From contig CANMSA010000017.1 of the NCBI GenBank assembly GCA_947500385.1, positions 81,053 through 145,052 on the forward strand: a stretch of DNA of 64,000 bases, written 5' to 3'. Below are positions 12,001 through 17,286 of this stretch, piece after piece. Position numbers and translations under genes: made by a program. Each line of letters starts with the position of its first letter. The first letter of the stretch is position 1. The stretch is from an uncultured Flavobacteriaceae bacterium (GTDB lineage: Bacteria > Bacteroidota > Bacteroidia > Flavobacteriales > Flavobacteriaceae). The notes beneath the pieces were generated by a model, which saw nothing but the letters and a program-made list of their open reading frames with translations, searched no databases and was not told where the DNA came from.

Positions 12001-12191
12001 ACCCTGATATTGTTATAAAAATCTATGATCGATACGGCAGGGTAGTGGAAGAACTCACGGCCAATGTTCAGGGATGGGACGGCTTGTATAATACCAAACC
12101 GTTGCCAACAGGCGATTATTGGTACGTGGTTCAGCTAAACATTGAAGGCAATAATCGGGAGTATGTCGGACACTTCACGCTGTTTAGATAA
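3..12191 (+). CDS. Giant SprB-like T9SS type B cell-surface adhesin, 3' part
   Basis: The frame is open from base 3 to the TAA at 12189-12191 (about 4060 residues), so the true start lies left of the window. The protein is a chain of roughly forty ~95-residue modules. Each has a Cys near its start, a 'GG..PY.Y..DGG' core, an 'F..L..G.Y.V.V.D' strand and a closing 'GC', which matches the SprB repeat family of flavobacterial gliding adhesins. At about 3460-4060 the chain is broken by one different module (around 'LLSETFGSG', 'NGRYLAMN', 'IAVDDI') that reads like a MAM/jelly-roll beta-sandwich. The last ~90 residues ('FFTPDGDGLNDFW' to 'GHFTLFR') are a gliding-motility/CHU_C C-terminal domain, the T9SS type B sorting signal. 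I infer a secreted surface filament for adhesion or gliding. Its partner and ligand are not visible. The many antisense open frames inside it are repeat artefacts. Confidence 0.93.
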   Translation, partial: CQYTTITSGNSFSVGDAGKYRLVVDEGNGVSTIHYFHVFQNNLEVEYLKADIGCEPTGNITITNLGNTYGFQLVNADTDQILIPFSAGNGPAFTITANGNYRVEVTQLNPLTGNPIANGCIFSTPDVAIGTSNFQVQGSATEADCAGVGTVTADLSGGSPSYTYELRLNDGLDGGRGTLIDVVTNVAPNSYTFTGVGQGEYVVVGINSDGCEQSDLATVVSGSDSTLSFESRVSQHITCKEGNILVDPSGGKPPYRYAIWQNIDESNNVVTSYNSPSEIPSSEFQTREIFDILTPGNYTFVVIDRLGCFTTSNSVDIEFVPPAEFADATIIDQICFGDPTGSIRMNLIDDGGYQLTYYLFNGTIPQQNVFDGNFDLANAIDFNSSGYFPGLIAGDYTMIINMRKGSASCDYPYYHTINGPPSALAGEAILIQPFSCSQTGTIRANNYGGGIAPYEFSLDGANWQADDMFIGLQPGPYTIFVRDDSGCVIETNPVEILPVDEPDDLEFATTQITCADPTSDLTVTAIGGTAPFTVQIISPSTQAPTSLTNNVAVFENLAPNTYILEVIDVNDCSYTESYTILPITPIGVVGNLNNNVSCDGANDGALTYTVAGFDTTFSYVVVNGSGTTIDSGTGVNTTTIALNNLTGEDYTIIVTDDVTTCEATANVLIGAPATPLSATIVVTDLGCTATGTNPGSVTINATGGWGNYSFELTDPLGTTQGPQAVNIFSGLTDTSGTYTVTITDGGGCETTDTFSLTPIDLPVLELVPNNPCYDDITGLTLTANVTSGGDGDFRYRLNGGGYTTNNVFNGLAPGTYTVDVIDGRNCTATQTITVDPQMSVSATTRPIAACETSTDVVITASGGDGNFVYAVVTSGTTPAAGDFGVSSTIAINMAGNYDVYVRDNGGNVEYCEATDVVTITQNPTLQMNVTIDPQVIPCAGTNNGSISIAPTGGAAPYLFSIDGGTTFGTQSTFVNLASGDYAIVVLDNNGCEVSEIHNIPETFTLSASAAVTQSPTCNPALGTEVRILNAQGGTQAYEYSFDGGNTYGASNSAFLQPGTHLLFLRDANGCTFEMSVTIDPIPDNPTFIHDVTYDCTGQGTVTVTPSSTDFDYTYTLDGTLNTPSDSNIFTGVAPGFHTVTVDYLPSTPLAPSVLLSETFGSGANTAISEVDPVYCYEPQNGTDNGCPHASAINRINDGEYSVTQSIVSPFGTWIDPNDHTGDTNGRYLAMNVGDVAGTLGIIYAKRNITVVANRDIDISLWAINLLRQGTSGADPNVLIELVDGLGNSIASTTTGNIPKSTGPDDWRNYSVTLNPGANTTLDIVIRTNSIVIGGNDIAVDDIQATQAAEDCPQQEVFQVFVEDGRALTATVTAQINPLCVGDTNGAITFEVENFDVTGFIYSTDGGTTFSAPQTTSPVTINNLAAGTYDIVIQDASNAACSTSLTVTLTDPAPLVTTATLTQQMSCTNMTAIITAAATGGTPGYEYQLENAAAVVITPFQTSTTFAVNAAGDYVIRARDANGCEDLTDTPITINEPETVVFSTTPSNCYSGNNDATIQVDVTAGNGNYQFQIDNGPWITPNPATVTTYTFGSLPSGSYTINVKDGFGCIGTAEIVTIDPVLSALVDVTEISACVDGAITVTASGGDGNYVYAYVPTGNSPAGTFGASNTFAVSAANSGTYDVYVRDNAGNTPYCQYLQTVTLDPPIALSFTATPEDPQCNGENGQITVVVTTGELPYDMEVRDLNNGGVVVATYNDQLQATRTFYNLAPGNYEVVVTDGDGCALNQAPIAINDPDPLTADINPILPAACDDPNALNYGFEFINYPTTLNGTLQFSNDGGLSWSTNDTFMGHISGSSVFPSIRTVDALGNTLCRLDFPRYIIPYPLDELNITVLPQIANCVELLVSVQGSEGIPPYEYTYTDNPANFDPLTATWDGPFVATVVHQYTGLIPGRTYVFYVRDSAGCIRQSSVNVNDLVANPFDITGTFEPSCFGANDGSIDFTIVNNSGTTYPQMHWEFYDLNTGLIVQQSPGNVPWTGTLLFNNLPPSEYYVVVTGVDATNTDQCVTGSENQLIIEQQAITADLSGEDMTCSTPGYIFIENISGGGGSYTFNVTGPAGFTAITGTTANPIEIAANSPSGTYTVQVVDQYDCDFTDTVGLVLPANPTIDNVAIDNCADPSTVTITASGPSANFVYSLDGGVTYVDNGGIFTNVAAGPYTIFVRDGNGCTATENITVHPILQGRAELTKLLDCTVSPDAEITIEALQGSGDYDITINDGTVDVVPRTAMATNPYVFATPNDGTYTVTLWDNDTDPNCFRELVVEVPVLVEPAFTPDPVDVTCFGGNDGAIIVNELDLGIGPISYVLTPAVDPYNVATGRFENLPQGTYSITATAANSCSNTINNIVVGQPAQIMVQDPVVVPFACSAGNTPTNATIIVDATTITGGSGTYLVYEFINDGTAAVVQRGTLTTYVETDLAGGNYTINVYDDNGCLGTTTATIEPYDQLIDATINVTPVSCVPGNDGGLAVTVNSTLGNTALFEYSLDNGATYQPSNVFSNLTAGNYLVTVRHTDTQCIITANATIEEPNTFEIEVDVQQDVVCFGTDTGEVTLQFTDATYGGSFSYTVFDMNGTPADDTDDISVATGSESVNTTTAVITLGAGSYRVVAIQDAAPQCTQETVFSVGTPSAAITGLARETDITCNPGNDGIIEIYDVEGGWGGYSYYVGTIPPVDASSFVATPRFENLVAGTYEAWVIDNRGCQQLIQDNIVLEDTTPITATLQVNSENCTGTDGELEVINIVGGQGSNYTLQLIKDGTDFGAPQTTTLFSGLGAGSYEVRITDQWDCTVTIGPEVFYEPMVATYDIVQTIDCDADGEITVTVTGGSGNFEYRLLLPGGTTQTNTTGVFTGLNHAGNAPADYVFTIIDLDTDPQCSTPVTVTLDKPTPVTLLTTDGTDLSCPGADDGTITINLEPTTDGVNDNPIYIFTIENTTVGSAPVTQDNPLFSSLAPGVYDITVTSGRGCEATDQVEILSPVPLDAAITDVVPFSCDMDNAIQMAQIEVTITTGTGTPDYYYSVNNSPFLPTNGEVFVHTVTTDGAYDIVVRDANGCLFALPTQNIDPLPQIVLSIAEGTTDCTLGQEITITSTGHATNPSVDLSFEVLETGTVQNNTTTGIETFYVLDSGQYTIQVTDNTTGCYEFINYTVPTRPDWDVAITASTPVLCFGDANSTLEVTFTGYSGVYDYEVFNEDGTAAVARVNGETIHPLTIVNMPAGNYFVRVWPTEYPYCEDKETLVETIVSPDAELLPVTNSELQAGCTNDLGEISVVPEGGYAPYDIVLTHSGGQQYTATDVFSEVFIGLPSGSYTIMVTDAEGCVWNGAETVDPTPPISASATGTAPICFTDPDGTIEVTATGGSGSYNYFINYYDPTGSTIEFTPEVPQRANEFNNLGEGYYSITVVDNLGCTDTTNIVHLDGPDQLIAEIALVTPMTCVDPAVVTVTATGGTAPYEYFNTTTSAWEPFNQLSGAGQHSINVATSGTYYAQIRDANGCEAITQVPVVVPMVPPVQLRIDYASESVTCADDMTASIYASAIGGIGQYTYELVLGGAVVATQTQPDAVFENIAPGAYTVRVTSEGGCPPDELPVSIANPAPLIFTYDVQDVSCTDEEDGAITLMLAGGGGGYQFAISPNLNQFFDEDLDQGLPAGQYRFEDLTPGTYTLIAQDLNGCFFVEELTIANPTPIAISLDNVVPEACVGDANGFATISISGGTPPYRTAFNSNEAADFTDLGDNITFNGLPQGTYFVFVRDANDCEMNSIVEVEGGVNLNATVIPIYKCTANVPTNYLEIVFEDPTVLGDVMYALDLADPNDTSGMRLDANFTNLTPGPHTLSIASVSTGCVVIYDFVIESFEPLELTLENNNLNEITALVTGGLPPYTYYFEGIPSASSSYYIYRDGLYTVRVVDSNGCEASAQIEMEFIDIEIPEFFTPDGDGLNDFWTPVNIEQYPDIVIKIYDRYGRVVEELTANVQGWDGLYNTKPLPTGDYWYVVQLNIEGNNREYVGHFTLFR

Positions 12192-12698
12192 ATGATCAGT
12201 AACATAGGGAGATTTAAGCCAAGGGGATTCGAGTGAATGCAATACCATTGTATAATTTGAAATCTATTGAATAGTAATATGAGATTCATAAATTGAAAAA
12301 GAGGATAGGGTATTTTTCTGAAATTATAGGATTTCAAAGGTCCATTTGTGTAAGTAATGCTTTAATTATTTAATAATCAACGGCTTGAAATTTCCGGGAA
12401 GTCTTGTTGTTCTTGGCAGCCTTGGTTGGACCCGAATCCATAGACTTTGAGTTATGAGCCTTAAAACGACTTCATTCCATTGAATAATGAATAAATGGCA
12501 GAAAGATTATCATTCCCATTTGTACAAAACACTTTTATTTAGACTAATTTGATTCTTAGAAGCTGTTTCATTAATTTTATCCACTAAAGAATAACATTGT
12601 TGGAGTCAATTTGATACGAAAATTGCAAAACGGTGTACAGCTTTAAATTAGCAAGGTAAAATATTGTAAAAGAGTGTGTTATGACTTTGTTTTTAAGT

Positions 12699-12711
12699 CT
12701 GCCACCCCGAC
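12699..12711 (+). repeat. Left candidate att core (tRNA-Pro 3'-end-like 13-mer)
   Basis: CTGCCACCCCGAC is identical to 23951-23963. Bacterial tRNA-Pro genes commonly end in ...CACCCCGAC, so this may be a duplicated tRNA 3' end left by integration. No tRNA body precedes it here. Confidence 0.4.
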
Positions 12712-12807
12712 GAACCGCCTATCAGACGATAGCGGTCAATAGCTAACTTTATGATTATCAAAGATTTAATTTTTTTTGATATCATTTAGTTAGCTTTTTT
12801 TATGGGA

Positions 12808-12830
12808 AAAAAGTGACCTATTCGGTTACC
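12808..12830 (+). repeat. Left arm-type direct repeat
   Basis: A 23-nt sequence containing GTGACCTATTCGGTTACC. It recurs at 23866-23888 with a single G/T difference. A shorter relative (GTGACCTA) lies at about 12916-12923, next to the integrase start. This arrangement suggests binding sites for the integrase arm-binding domain. Confidence 0.5.
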
Positions 12831-12934
12831 TCTTAGGCACCCCATTTATTCGTATCTTTATTAGTGAGAGCAGGGCTTTCAACGTGATTTGACTTTCGTT
12901 ACAAGGAAAAAAAAGTGACCTAAACGAAAGAAAA

Positions 12935-14167
12935 ATGAAGACTTCAAAAACATTTAAATTGCTTTTTTGGCAGGTAATGACCAAGAAAAAAGGAACCGAC
13001 GCCCCGATTTATGCTAGGGTGACGGTGAACGGCAAAAGGGCCGAAATAAGCCTAGATCAGTGGTTTCCCGTGGCTTTCTGGGATGCGAAAATGAGCCGCG
13101 CCGCTGGGCGCAGCATCGAGGCACGAGAACTCAACTATCATTTGGACAAAGTACAAATCGCCATTGCTGACGTACACGAAACATTGTTAAAAGAAGGACG
13201 GTTTGTAACGGCACAAGCCGTGAAGGCCCGTTATCTAGGGACTGACAACCACAATGCTACTTTAGGGGACATCATCCTGTACCATAATGACCAAATGAAA
13301 GGGGTACTTGAATACGGTACGCTTAAGAATTATGGCACCACCAAGAAGTATTTGACGGCCTTTCTAAACAAAAAACACAAGACCCTTGATATTTATTTAC
13401 GGCAATTGAATTACCGCTTTGTGGTAGATTTTGAGCAGTTCCTACGGCGACCGGAGAACCATTTAAGCAGGCTCCCCTTGACCAACAATGGCATCATGAA
13501 ACACCTGGAACGGTTGAACAAACTCATGAACTTGGCCGTAAAATTGGAATGGTTGGAGAAGAACCCCTTTGCCAATTACCAATTGAAGTTTAAAAAGTTC
13601 GACCGCCCTTTTTTGACCCTTGCGGAGCTGCACACCTTTGAAACGATTTCCTTGGAAAGGTTGACGCACCAAAAGGCCCGGGACCTCTTTGTTTTTGCTT
13701 GCTATACCGGCCTCTCTTATATTGATGTAAAGAATTTGACCAAAGAAAACCTAGTTTTTGGGATGGATGGGAAAAGGTGGTTGTCGCTATACCGCGAAAA
13801 AAGCGATCAGCCGGTGAAATTACCTTTGTTAAGCAAAGCAGCTGCTATTTTGGAGAAGTATTCTCCCGACCAAATGAGTAGGCGGTTATTGCCCATGTAC
13901 TCCAATCAAAAGATCAATACATATCTAAAAGAGTTAGCCGTACTATGTGAGATAGACAAACATTTGAACTATCATGTGGCCCGGCATACCTTCGCGACAA
14001 CGGTCACTTTGTCGAACGTGGTGCCTATTGAAACCGTTTCAAAGCTATTGGGCCATAGTAAGCTATCGACTACCCAAATTTACGCGCGGGTATTGGAGGA
14101 TAAACTTAGTACTGATATGGCCGACTTAGAGGGTAAACTCAAAGGCCTTGAAAGAAATGTATCCTAA
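12935..14167 (+). CDS. IntDOT-like tyrosine recombinase (site-specific integrase)
   Basis: A 410-residue DNA strand-exchange enzyme of the Bacteroidota integrase type. It has an arm-DNA-binding N-terminus (about 1-90), a SAM-like core-binding domain (about 105-200) and a catalytic domain (about 210-400). Visible catalytic residues are K289, H347-x-x-R350, H374 and nucleophile Y383 ('IYARV'). The first conserved Arg is replaced by Ser261 ('TGLSYIDV'), as I recall for CTnDOT integrase (S259). It lies 343 bp before the cassette array and on the same strand. This differs from classical integrons, where intI is usually divergent. I infer that it moves the island, the cassettes, or both. It is full length with no disruption. 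Confidence 0.93.
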   Translation: MKTSKTFKLLFWQVMTKKKGTDAPIYARVTVNGKRAEISLDQWFPVAFWDAKMSRAAGRSIEARELNYHLDKVQIAIADVHETLLKEGRFVTAQAVKARYLGTDNHNATLGDIILYHNDQMKGVLEYGTLKNYGTTKKYLTAFLNKKHKTLDIYLRQLNYRFVVDFEQFLRRPENHLSRLPLTNNGIMKHLERLNKLMNLAVKLEWLEKNPFANYQLKFKKFDRPFLTLAELHTFETISLERLTHQKARDLFVFACYTGLSYIDVKNLTKENLVFGMDGKRWLSLYREKSDQPVKLPLLSKAAAILEKYSPDQMSRRLLPMYSNQKINTYLKELAVLCEIDKHLNYHVARHTFATTVTLSNVVPIETVSKLLGHSKLSTTQIYARVLEDKLSTDMADLEGKLKGLERNVS

Positions 14168-14510
14168 TCCGGAATTATTTGAAGAATCTGCAAAAATGAC
14201 TCAAAATGAGTGTTAAATCGTTCTCCAGCTAAACCTTAAAGTATAGGTGCTTCCTAAATTCTGAATTGACAGTCAAATCACAAAGAACCGTTGTGGCCTC
14301 TTAGGGTATAGCAGTTTTTTTAGTAAGCTGTGATAGTTCTTCTTATAAAAATATTTACAGATTACACTACGGATACCCATAAGAAACCATTTTAACTTTT
14401 TCTGTATCTTGTGGTGCCTTTATTTCTTTCCTTATTAGATTGACCTTTTATTTACGTTAAACGACACCTGTGGTATATAAGGTGGATATAGTTAATAGCT
14501 ATATCTCATT
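14168..14510. other. Integrase-to-array spacer
   Basis: This 343-bp gap holds no gene I can support. It includes a short palindrome at about 14199-14211 (ACTCA AAA TGAGT) and the 7-bp inverted repeat at 14485-14505 next to the first cassette boundary. A promoter for the array would be expected here, but I could not identify a convincing -33/-7 pair. Confidence 0.4.
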
Positions 14511-14520
14511 GTTGTATGCA
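14485..14520 (+). other. attI-like insertion point at head of cassette array
   Basis: GATATAG (14485-14491) and CTATATC (14499-14505) form a perfect 7-bp inverted repeat, followed by the first cassette boundary GTTGTATGCA at 14511-14520. All later boundaries are preceded by AGCCGAACC, whereas this one follows CTATATCTCATT. It is therefore a different kind of site, as expected for the primary attachment site of a cassette platform. Function is inferred. Confidence 0.45.
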
Positions 14521-14526
14521 ATTTGA

Positions 14527-15108
14527 ATGACTAACGAAATATACTATACCGCTTTAGAAATTTATGATTCCGAAACAGGAGATGAATTCAGTTGGGGGAA
14601 ATATATAGAATGGTCAAAACTGACTCATCTGACCGAATTAGTCTCCCTTGATGGTATGCTTAATGGACTTGCGTTTAAACCTGATTTTGACTCAAAAGAC
14701 GATTGGAATTATATCGTAACTGATGAAAACATAGCAACCGTATTTTTCAATTCCAGAGAATATGTTTTAAGCAAAGTAAAGGATTTAGACCACTTTAATT
14801 TTTTAGCAGTAATCAAAGAACCGAACGAACAAAAAGCGGAATTAGAAACTGAATTTGAATTTATCGGATACGACCTAATTGAAAAAGATGGAGACATTAG
14901 TGCTTTAACTAATTGTGGCGGATTTGACGAAACATTTGCACCAACTGACTTAAATGAATTCGGTCTGATTTCTGATTACGAGAAAGTAAAAAAAATTCAA
15001 ACGGAATTGCAGATTAACAATCCTGCTGAACATCACGCTGATTGTTATTTATATGAAGTTTGGAGACATAAAAATATTGGAAGAAAAACTGCATACAACA
15101 AAACCTAA
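14527..15108 (+). CDS. Cassette 1 hypothetical protein
   Basis: A 193-residue acidic protein with no signal peptide or membrane segment, so probably cytoplasmic. I recognise no family. It starts at ATG only 16 nt after the cassette boundary at 14511. Its last codons run into the terminal element: the inverse-core bases TGCATACAAC (15090-15099) encode part of the final 'TAYNKT'. Such overlap is typical of tightly packed gene cassettes with little untranslated sequence. Base use is more AT-rich than in the adhesin or the PUL, which fits acquisition. Confidence 0.75.
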   Translation: MTNEIYYTALEIYDSETGDEFSWGKYIEWSKLTHLTELVSLDGMLNGLAFKPDFDSKDDWNYIVTDENIATVFFNSREYVLSKVKDLDHFNFLAVIKEPNEQKAELETEFEFIGYDLIEKDGDISALTNCGGFDETFAPTDLNEFGLISDYEKVKKIQTELQINNPAEHHADCYLYEVWRHKNIGRKTAYNKT

Positions 15109-15281
15109 ACGTAATGCGGACTTTAGGGCTGAATCGAGAGGTCTGTGTATATTTATGAAGTCGCTAAATCTTTAGGATTTAGCTTTGGACAAAAAAAGAA
15201 AAAGCAAAACCAAAAGCTTTAGCTTCGTGCGCAGACGGAAACCAAAAGTTTCCTTGCTTCCGCACTACGCTTAGCCGAACC
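15090..15281 (+). repeat. attC-like element 1
   Basis: It opens with TGCATACAAC and ends with TTAGCCGAACC. The outer arms pair imperfectly: CTAAACGTAATGCGGA (15105-15120) against TCCGCACTACGCTTAG (15259-15274), 14 of 16 positions. Two inner hairpins are GCTAAATC/GATTTAGC (15163-15183) and GGAAAC/GTTTCC (15237-15253), separated by an A-rich tract. Confidence 0.75.
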
Positions 15282-15303
15282 GTTGCCAGTAATTTTAGAC
15301 ACA

Positions 15304-16047
15304 TTGAAAAAAATAATTATTGTTACTATTATTTTCTCATTTCTGTGTTGCTCAAGTCATGAAGAAGTTCCCAAAGAACTGAGTTACTCTTTTGAGTACT
15401 TAAATGAAGTTTGGGATCCTGAAGACATAGAATTCTTTAAAAACATAAAAGAGAATGATACAACACCAAATGATTTGCATTTTGGAATAGGACTACATTT
15501 GAGAAACAACTTATTGCGGCACCATGCCAAATCGGATTCCATAGTGGCATATTTCAATTCGTTGGGAATAACCCACTATGATTATATGTCTGGTTTAATA
15601 TTATATTCCTACCATCAATATCTGAACGGCGAAAAAGTCTATATCCAAGACAGAGTGAATGAAATTATAGAAAGTGAAAAGCCATATAAAGAATGTATGA
15701 AAAAACAGATAATAATAGGCTTAGAAAAATATAATAGGTTTAAAATAAATGATACGATTAATGTCAAAATGCCTGTTAGCGAATATAATAGCGTTGTGGA
15801 TTTTTCTTGTCCGAATTTGGACTGGGACTTTAACCAATCGAAGGACTTATCAATTGACGGAATAATTACAGAGAAATATTTTAAAGTCGATTCAACAGAG
15901 CCAGTAATAAAGGTCAAAGTTTTGGACAAGAACCACCCACTGACTGAAATAATGATGGAGGAGGTAGACGTAGGAGACGAATTTGAGGTATGGCTACAAG
16001 AAACGGCTTGGAAAATAAAAACTACTGGCAACAATGGCTATAATTAA
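15304..16047 (+). CDS. Cassette 2 predicted lipoprotein
   Basis: About 247 residues if translation starts at TTG 15304, which gives a clean lipoprotein signal (Lys-Lys, hydrophobic stretch, 'FSFLCCSS'). The frame is open back to 15283 but contains no ATG in a sensible place. The start is 22 nt from the cassette boundary GTTGCCAGTA at 15282. The mature part is hydrophilic and of no family I recognise. The final codons overlap the inverse core TACTGGCAAC (16023-16032), as in cassette 1. Probably exported to the periplasm or outer membrane; role unknown. Confidence 0.7.
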   Translation: MKKIIIVTIIFSFLCCSSHEEVPKELSYSFEYLNEVWDPEDIEFFKNIKENDTTPNDLHFGIGLHLRNNLLRHHAKSDSIVAYFNSLGITHYDYMSGLILYSYHQYLNGEKVYIQDRVNEIIESEKPYKECMKKQIIIGLEKYNRFKINDTINVKMPVSEYNSVVDFSCPNLDWDFNQSKDLSIDGIITEKYFKVDSTEPVIKVKVLDKNHPLTEIMMEEVDVGDEFEVWLQETAWKIKTTGNNGYN

Positions 16048-16218
16048 TACGGTTTTAAGGGCTTAACGCCAAGTTTAGACATATTTATGAAGTCCGCCAA
16101 ATCTTTTGGATTTGGCAATTAAAAAAATAAAAATAATTACAATGCAAAAAAGCGATGGCTAGCGGACCCGACGGAAACGAAAAGTTTCCTTGCCTGCCCT
16201 ACTTGCTATAGCCGAACC
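16023..16218 (+). repeat. attC-like element 2
   Basis: It opens with TACTGGCAAC and ends with ATAGCCGAACC. Inner hairpins are GCCAAATC/GATTTGGC (16096-16116) and GGAAAC/GTTTCC (16173-16189). The outer arms share GGCTATA (left) and TATAGCC (right). Confidence 0.75.
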
Positions 16219-16239
16219 GTAAGCAATTAAAATAAACAT

Positions 16240-16986
16240 ATGAACAGAATTTTTCTCCTAATAGTATTATTTACATCTAGCCTTTCGTTTGGACAGGTAG
16301 AGAAGAAATTATTTGTTTACGGTGGACAAGTAAACAAGGAATTCATAAAATATACCGCAGAATTAACAGGTAAAGAAAACCCAAAAATATGTTTTATACC
16401 TACCGCTACTGCTGACAACCAATACTACATTAATTATTGGTATGAACTCTGTTCAGGTTTAACCTTAACACCAAAGGTTATGGAAGTTTGGATTAATTCA
16501 ACTTCACAAAAAGAATCATTTGAAGAAATATTGTTGAGCATGGACGCCATAATTGTAGGTGGTGGCAACACTTTAAATATGTTGGCTATATGGAAAGCCC
16601 AGGAGATTGATTTAGCACTAAAAAAAGCATATGAGAAGGGAATAATAATCGCGGGTGGAAGTGCAGGGTCTTTATGCTGGTTTAATGCTGGAACAACGGA
16701 CTCTAGACCTAAAGAGTTAACAATTGTGAAAGGGCTTGGATTTTTGGATTTCAGCCATTGTCCGCACTATCATTCTGAAGAAACCAGAAAACCTCTTTAC
16801 CATAAAAACATACTGGAAAAAAAACTGTCTGATGGATATGCTTGTGATGATAAATCAGGCATTCTATTTATCAACGGAAAAGTTAGCAAAAGCCTCTCAA
16901 CAGATTCCGAGTCTTTTTCCTATTATGTTTATGAAAAAGATGGAAAAATAATTGAGGAAAAACTAACGGCTGAAATCATAAAATAA
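16240..16986 (+). CDS. Cassette 3 secreted S51-family peptidase (cyanophycinase/dipeptidase E-like)
   Basis: 248 residues with an N-terminal signal peptide ('LLIVLFTSSLSFGQ'). The fold is the class I glutamine-amidotransferase-like one of peptidase family S51: 'KLFVYGG', 'ICFIPTAT', 'AIIVGGGNT' and the nucleophile elbow 'GGSAGS' with Ser141. A His-containing 'SHCPHYH' segment is placed as expected. Family members (PepE, cyanophycinase) cleave Asp-X or beta-Asp-Arg bonds; the substrate here is unknown. It starts 21 nt after the unit boundary at 16219, and its stop is immediately followed by element 3. The export signal is unusual for PepE-type enzymes. Confidence 0.8.
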   Translation: MNRIFLLIVLFTSSLSFGQVEKKLFVYGGQVNKEFIKYTAELTGKENPKICFIPTATADNQYYINYWYELCSGLTLTPKVMEVWINSTSQKESFEEILLSMDAIIVGGGNTLNMLAIWKAQEIDLALKKAYEKGIIIAGGSAGSLCWFNAGTTDSRPKELTIVKGLGFLDFSHCPHYHSEETRKPLYHKNILEKKLSDGYACDDKSGILFINGKVSKSLSTDSESFSYYVYEKDGKIIEEKLTAEIIK

Positions 16987-16987
16987 C

Positions 16988-17178
16988 TGCTTACAACAAA
17001 ACCTATAAGCAATATGGGCTTGGCTGCTTAAGTTATAAACCCGGAATATCAACAAACACCGCCAAATCTTTTGGATTTGGCATTAAATAAAAAAAGAAAA
17101 AGCAAAACAAAAAGGCTTGGCTTATTGCGTGGCGGAAAGCAAACGCCAGTTTGCTCCCGTACTGTTCATAGCCGAACC
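16988..17178 (+). repeat. attC-like element 3
   Basis: It opens with TGCTTACAAC and ends with ATAGCCGAACC. The outer arms CTATAAGCAATATGGG (17003-17018) and CCCGTACTGTTCATAG (17156-17171) pair over most positions. Inner hairpins are GCCAAATC/GATTTGGC (17061-17081) and AGCAAAC/GTTTGCT (17138-17155). Confidence 0.75.
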
Positions 17179-17286
17179 GTTATGTGTGATGAAACAACCA
17201 AAAACACCGAAAATATAAATAATGAAAAGCTTTCCATTTTATAAACACCTAGACTCGATGGAATGTCTGGCATAAAAAACTAATTA

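Larger units (their letters stand above)
12192..12934. other. 743-bp AT-rich gap between adhesin and integrase
   Basis: I see no convincing gene here. The gap holds the tRNA-Pro-like 13-mer at 12699-12711, a hairpin at 12714-12736 (ACCG and CTATC pairing with GATAG and CGGT, one bulged base), the arm-type repeat at 12808-12830 and a second partial arm (CAAGGAAAAA...GTGACCTA) at about 12903-12923, just before the integrase start. A TATCTTTA element near 12854 could be a flavobacterial -7 box for the integrase, but its -33 partner is not clear. Confidence 0.5.

Noticed and set aside
12699..12736. Intact tRNA gene at the left island end
   Set aside because: Only the 13-nt acceptor-like end is present; no D-arm or anticodon arm upstream.
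15120..17100. Ordinary rho-independent terminators in the inter-cassette gaps
   Set aside because: The hairpins lack consistent T-runs, occur twice per gap with co-varying arms and lie inside a larger conserved stem, so termination alone does not explain them.
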